This document shows positions 59,467-64,000 of a stretch of DNA of 64,000 nt, one piece after another; position 1 is the stretch's first letter, and each line of letters opens with the position of its first letter. Source of the stretch: Escarpia spicata. Its lineage: Eukaryota; Annelida; Polychaeta; Sabellida; Siboglinidae. Where the stretch lies: NCBI GenBank assembly GCA_963995525.1, contig OZ023207.1, positions 687,501 through 751,500 of the forward strand, written 5' to 3'. The position numbers were made by a program, and so were the translations under genes. The notes under the pieces were generated by a model. That model was not told the origin of the DNA. It did not search any database and was given only the letters and a program-made list of their open reading frames with translations.

Positions 59467-61865
59467 ATTCGCAGGGGGGACTCACAGAAAAGCCTGAAAA
59501 TGGAGGCATAGATAAAGACAGCACAAATAAATCAACAAATAACAGTCTGGAAAACTCTTCTGAAGCTGGATATAAATGTGTTTGTTTAAATGCAAGGAGT
59601 ATAGTAAACAAAAGAAATGAACTAAACATTATGGTAGAAGATATTGACCCTCATATAATAGGTATAACTGAATCCTGGACCACCACCGATATATCAGATG
59701 CTGAATTGGGACTGACAGGATATGTAATGTTTAGAAAAGATAGAATAGGAATAAAGGGAGGTGGAGTTATTTTATATATTAAAGAATCTATTCAGGCTTA
59801 TGAAATAAAATTAGAAAGAGAAGCAGATTGCGAAGAAGCTGTTTGGTGTAACATAGTTACAGGAAACTCAACGTTAACAGTTGGGTTAGCTTATCGAAGT
59901 CCAAACATAAGCATAGAAGAGAATGAAAAAATACAAAACGCTATAAGGGAAGTAAGCAAACGGGACTGTATTATTATGGGGGATTTTAACCATGGGCATA
60001 TACAATGGAAATCTCTACAGAGTATGGGGAGAGAGGACCACAAGTTTTTAGTTTTAGTTCAAGATACATTCCTTTCTCAACATGTGCTAGAACCAACCAG
60101 GGGTGAGAATGTGTTAGACATAGTTTTGTCCTCACAGAATGAATTAGTTGACAATGTCAAGATATGTGAGCCACTGGGGAGTAGCGATCACAACCAGATA
60201 CATTTTACCATCAAAGTAAAATCAGAAAGGAATAGCAAAAAGCAGTATAGGAGAAATTTCCACAAAGGAAGGTATAAGGACATGAGGAAATATTTAGCAA
60301 AGATAGACTGGAATAAGACACTGAAAAATAAGACGGCAACAGAATGCTGGAATATATTAAAGAGTGAAATTAAGTGCATAATCGATCAATTTGTACCCTT
60401 CAAAAAACAAGGAAAACGGTCCAAAAAGAAACACTTATCGAAAGAAGCCATTAGAAAAATTAAGTATAAACAAATGATGTGGAAGTCATATAGATGTACT
60501 GGAAATGATGAAGACTACAACAATTATAAAGAAGCACTTAACCAAGCTACAGCTGAAATTAGAAATTCAAAGAGAAGCAATGAACAACAATTAGCTAGTA
60601 ATATAAAACATGACAGCAAGAGTTTTTATGCGTATGTTCGAAGCAAACAGAAAGTTCAAGATAAGGTCGGTCCTCTAGAAGATAGTGCTGGAAATATGAT
60701 ATCAGAGGGATTCATAATGGCAGAAGACCTGAATGAGTACTTTAGTTCAGTGTTTACCAGGGAAGATATTAGTTCACTGCCAATACCAGAGGCTAAGTTC
60801 AAGGGGGCAGATTCAGACTATTTAGGACAATTAATTGTAACCCCGGAAATGGTAGCTAAGAAAATAAGGGCTATGAAGGAAAATAAATCACCTGGAGTGG
60901 ATGGTATTCCACCCAAACTACTATTGGAAATTGTAGAACAAATTAGCATACCACTTGCAACAGTTTTCAACTTGTCATTAGAAGAGGGAGTGGTTCCTTT
61001 AGAATGGAAAGAAGCAAACATTATACCGTTATTCAAAAAAGGTTCGAGAAACAAGTCGGAGAACTACAGACCAGTGAGTTTAACATCGGTGATTTGTAAA
61101 TTATTAGAAAGACTAATTAAAGATCACATGGTGGATTTTCTTGTTAAACAAAACTTGATAAACCCATCTCAACATGGTTTTTTTAAAGCGAGGTCATGCT
61201 TAACAAATATGTTATGTTTTTTGGAAGACATCACTAAGTGGGTAGATGAGGGAACACCAGTAGATATCGTCTACTTAGATTTTCAAAAAGCTTTTGACAA
61301 AGTACCACATCAAAGATTACTGCTTAAACTAAAGGCCCATGGCATAGGAAATGGTATAATAAACTGGATAGAACAATGGCTGATTGACAGAAGACAACGT
61401 GTAGTAGTTGATGGGGAGGCTTCAAACTGGAAATCGGTATTGAGTGGGGTACCACAGGGATCAGTATTAGGTCCTATATTATTCTTAATATACATCAACG
61501 ATTTGGATGATGAAATAACAAGCAAGGTGTTGAAATTTGCGGATGATACAAAAGTGTTTAGAAGGATTAAAAGTGATGGAGATAGACAGCATTTACAAGA
61601 TGATCTTGACAGGTTGATGAAATGGTCTGAAAAATGGCAAATGATGTTCAATTTTGGGAAATGTAAATGCCTCCACATAGGACATGGGAACGAAGAGGTA
61701 GAATATACATTGGGGGGTACTGTACTAAGTACTACTGTAAAAGAAAAGGACTTAGGGTTAACCGTTAGTGCTGATATGAAGATTTCAGAGCAGTGCGGAA
61801 TTGCAGCTTCAAAGGGAAATCAAATCCTTGGATTAATTAGGCGAAACATAACGTATAAGGAATAA
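59448..61865 (+). CDS. CR1-like ORF2, endonuclease and reverse transcriptase
   Basis: 805 codons. Endonuclease (about residues 40-260): CLNARSIVNKRNEL, IIGITESW, LAYRSPN, IIMGDFNH and SSDHNQIHF. RT (about 440-720): ENYRPVSLTSVICKLLE, VYLDFQKAFDKVPHQRL, LSGVPQGSVLGPILFLIYIN and the active site KFADDTKVF near residue 697. The start is uncertain because the ORF overlaps the end of ORF1 by 19 bases. TAA at 61863-61865 truncates it before the C-terminal tail. Confidence 0.92.
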   Translation: MHLFKLDSQGGLTEKPENGGIDKDSTNKSTNNSLENSSEAGYKCVCLNARSIVNKRNELNIMVEDIDPHIIGITESWTTTDISDAELGLTGYVMFRKDRIGIKGGGVILYIKESIQAYEIKLEREADCEEAVWCNIVTGNSTLTVGLAYRSPNISIEENEKIQNAIREVSKRDCIIMGDFNHGHIQWKSLQSMGREDHKFLVLVQDTFLSQHVLEPTRGENVLDIVLSSQNELVDNVKICEPLGSSDHNQIHFTIKVKSERNSKKQYRRNFHKGRYKDMRKYLAKIDWNKTLKNKTATECWNILKSEIKCIIDQFVPFKKQGKRSKKKHLSKEAIRKIKYKQMMWKSYRCTGNDEDYNNYKEALNQATAEIRNSKRSNEQQLASNIKHDSKSFYAYVRSKQKVQDKVGPLEDSAGNMISEGFIMAEDLNEYFSSVFTREDISSLPIPEAKFKGADSDYLGQLIVTPEMVAKKIRAMKENKSPGVDGIPPKLLLEIVEQISIPLATVFNLSLEEGVVPLEWKEANIIPLFKKGSRNKSENYRPVSLTSVICKLLERLIKDHMVDFLVKQNLINPSQHGFFKARSCLTNMLCFLEDITKWVDEGTPVDIVYLDFQKAFDKVPHQRLLLKLKAHGIGNGIINWIEQWLIDRRQRVVVDGEASNWKSVLSGVPQGSVLGPILFLIYINDLDDEITSKVLKFADDTKVFRRIKSDGDRQHLQDDLDRLMKWSEKWQMMFNFGKCKCLHIGHGNEEVEYTLGGTVLSTTVKEKDLGLTVSADMKISEQCGIAASKGNQILGLIRRNITYKE

Positions 61866-62345
61866 GAGCTAATAATACCGCTGTACAAAACAATAGTTAG
61901 GCCTCATTTAGAATATTGTATTCAAGCGTGGAGGCCATATCGCAGGAAGGACATAGATATGCTAGAAAGAGTGCAGAGGAGAGCAACTAAAATGATACAA
62001 AATCTGAGGGATCTTAGTTATGAAATACGCCTAAAAAAATGCGGTTTAACAACACTAGAGACCAGGAGATTGAGAGGAGATCAGATAGAAGTGTTTAAAA
62101 TATTGAAGGGTTATGAAAATATTGATAGAAATATGTTTTTCTCAGTTAAGAAAGATAGAAGGACTAGAGGACATGATCTTGCATTAGCAAAGGAGCACAG
62201 TAGATTGGATATAAGAAAGTTTTCATTTTCACAAAGGACTGTAAATGAATGGAACAGATTACCTGCTGATTGTGTGGGTGCTAGTAGCGTGAATATGTTT
62301 AAAAATAAAATCGACACATACCTCAGACGGGCGGGATACACATAG
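61866..62345 (+). pseudogene. CR1-like ORF2 C-terminal tail
   Basis: Continues in the same frame after the [41 protein letters not shown] and [18 protein letters not shown]. The stop is a single-codon interruption. Confidence 0.88.
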
Positions 62346-62430
62346 ATAAAAAGGTCGGACTCTCGAAAAGCCAAGGGCTTCCTTGTCCACCTGCTACCTA
62401 GAGTTAATTCTCTGGGTGGCAATCTTGTTA

Positions 62431-63229
62431 CAAGTTGCGTTCATCTGAAAGATTATTCAATTACCTATCCAATGATAATACATATGTTGTTGTGTTGGAA
62501 ATATATAGCTTTGGTATATTGTACACGAGGCTTGTGATAGGAAACTATTGGACATTGTGACAGTCCAGAAAGACAGTATGAGATGTGTCACTATATGAAG
62601 TGTGATTTTCAGATACTTCATTTTGTAGTGCTATGGATTATGATGGGCCTCTCCATTAGCTCCCTATACATTTATGTGAAATATATCATTATGTCTTTAA
62701 AATATTTCAGAACAGTAAAAGAACAGTTGCTGCGGAACAGTAAAATTAGGACTATTTTAGTACTTGTAACTAAAAATAGACTCCATATTCAATTCACATC
62801 CATAAATGATATATTCTGATTTACACAATAACAAGAATTACTAAGATTGGAAGGTGGTTGAGAAGGGAGATAAATGAGATCATTATAAAGTTGGAGCCTG
62901 GCCGCCCAGCCATGGGCTTAGCTAGCCCCTAAGGCTAAGGCTAAGCTGCAACTGTCTTTGAGTTTGTTTACATTTTGACAAACTACTATTATATAGCACT
63001 AATTTTTGAATTGGCATGACTAATGCTAATATATCCCACAAAATGACTTCTACAGGAAACAACGTTGGTGTAAATTTTCATCCCATTATTCTTACTGACA
63101 AAGACCTGTAAGTTAGGTGAGTAACACCTTCGAAGTTCTGACAGCAGGACACTGCCTTCGGTGAAGTCGAGACTAAAGTTTGACAAAGGCTTCAAATTCA
63201 AACGGTCTATCATGGTCCAGCTGACCCAT
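62431..63229. other. AT-rich intron sequence
   Basis: No coding signal or named repeat recognised. Confidence 0.5.
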
Positions 63230-63840
63230 TTTTAGTCCTTTGGCCGAAGGTCCAAGGGACTATTGCCATCACTCTGCGTCCGCCGTCCGCCGTTAGCTGC
63301 CATATCTCAGAAACCGTTCAGCAACTTTTTCTCTAATTTTGCATAGACATATCTTAGGGCACTGCCACTATGCACGAGAAATCTGTATTTGATTGAATCA
63401 TTGTAAGGGCTCCCTAGGGCCTCCAAGGACCCCAAAACTGGTAAAAATGTAACATTTTGCCTATTTTTTCAAAAACTGTTCAGCAACTTTTTCTCTAATT
63501 TTGCATATACATTTCCTGTGGTAGTGTCACTGTACACAAGAAATCTGTATTTGATTGAATCATTCTAAGGGCACCAAAGGTCCCCTAAAATGTTAAATTT
63601 GCTAACTAAATTGTCTGCGGTAGCAGCAGATCTATCATGCTTCCAGTCCTTTTGTTCAACTAATCCCTTTTCCTACAACATCTGTCACACCTCACTGTGG
63701 AGGGCCAGTCTGCCTTACTGGAAACTGTGACTAATCTGTAATTTGTCACTGGCAGAGGCTTCCAGGTTCCTTTTCTGGCAAAATACACAAAATCTACTGC
63801 TAGGGGATAATCTCAAGGGCCCTTCTCAAAACCACATCGC
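63230..63840 (+). repeat. Dispersed repeat family, copy 3
   Basis: CTTTGGCCGAAGGTCCAAGG, ATATCTCAGAAACCGTTCAG and CTGTATTTGATTGAATCATT in the same order as copies 1 and 2. Confidence 0.87.
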
Positions 63841-63854
63841 TGTGTCGCCTTCTT

Positions 63855-64000
63855 CTGGTAGGATGAGTTACCACAAGGAGAAAACTTGTCTCCTTTGTTA
63901 TTTGCTATTTACCTAAATGATTTTGAACAGAGTGTTAGTCATAATTATAAGGGAGTTGACATGGCAGCTGGTGAAATTTACAACAACCTTAGTGATGATG
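63855..64000 (+). mobile_element. LINE reverse transcriptase fragment, runs off the edge
   Basis: LPQGENLSPLLFAIYLNDFE is an RT motif (QGxxLSPLLF). The nucleotide sequence matches the minus-strand fragment at 30290-30480. Confidence 0.7.

Larger units (their letters stand above)
57520..62430 (+). mobile_element. Nearly full-length CR1-like LINE
   Basis: 5' leader (5' end not determined), ORF1 with an N-terminal Cys-rich motif and an esterase-like domain, ORF2 with endonuclease and RT, and a 3' UTR sharing GGACTCTCGA and GGCTTCCTTGTCCA with the truncated copy at 30845-31385. One frame change between ORF1 parts, one extra G in a G-run and one stop near the end of ORF2 are the visible lesions, so it inserted recently. 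Confidence 0.88.

Overview
The window is metazoan nuclear DNA. Two conserved, intron-split genes lie on the plus strand. At the left edge are the last three coding exons of a Rab6 GTPase (829-2915). From 21968 to 54973 are fifteen exons of the 5' part of a USP9X / fat facets-type ubiquitin hydrolase gene, about 703 codons, with the catalytic domain off the right edge. All introns read as GT-AG, and the exons join in phase with close matches to the animal proteins. The repeat content (CR1-, RTE- and L2-like LINEs, a Ty3/gypsy LTR element, a tRNA-like element, very dense minisatellites) fits a lophotrochozoan, perhaps a mollusc. That species-level guess is weak.

Layout: 1-2915 Rab6 exons between tandem arrays. 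2916-8760 a probable Rab6 3' UTR, several minisatellites, a fold-back purine/pyrimidine array and a CpG-rich segment. 8743-13953 a minus-strand LINE fragment abutting a decayed gypsy element. 13954-21690 mostly AT-rich DNA with a candidate inverted-repeat element carrying a tRNA-like sequence. 21968-54973 the USP9X exons, with introns consisting largely of tandem repeats; the first long intron also holds an RTE-type LINE whose coding region contains a 64-bp array. 54974-64000 the start of the next USP9X intron: very long simple repeats, a dispersed repeat, a nearly full-length CR1-like LINE, and the start of another LINE.

The most striking pattern is that many of the minisatellites are built from the splice junctions themselves. 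Array units contain the last bases of an exon plus the 5' splice site, or the 3' splice site plus the first bases of the next exon, and the array runs into the intron from the true site. Clear cases are the 3' sites of Rab6 exon 829 and of USP9X exons 35215, 48008 and 54834, and the 5' sites after USP9X exons ending at 33627, 36660, 52890 and 54973. Several more arrays start at a donor without carrying exon sequence. The 33628-35214 intron is almost entirely two such arrays back to back. Whether this reflects a specific mechanism, or survival of neutral duplications in a genome prone to tandem duplication, cannot be settled from one window.
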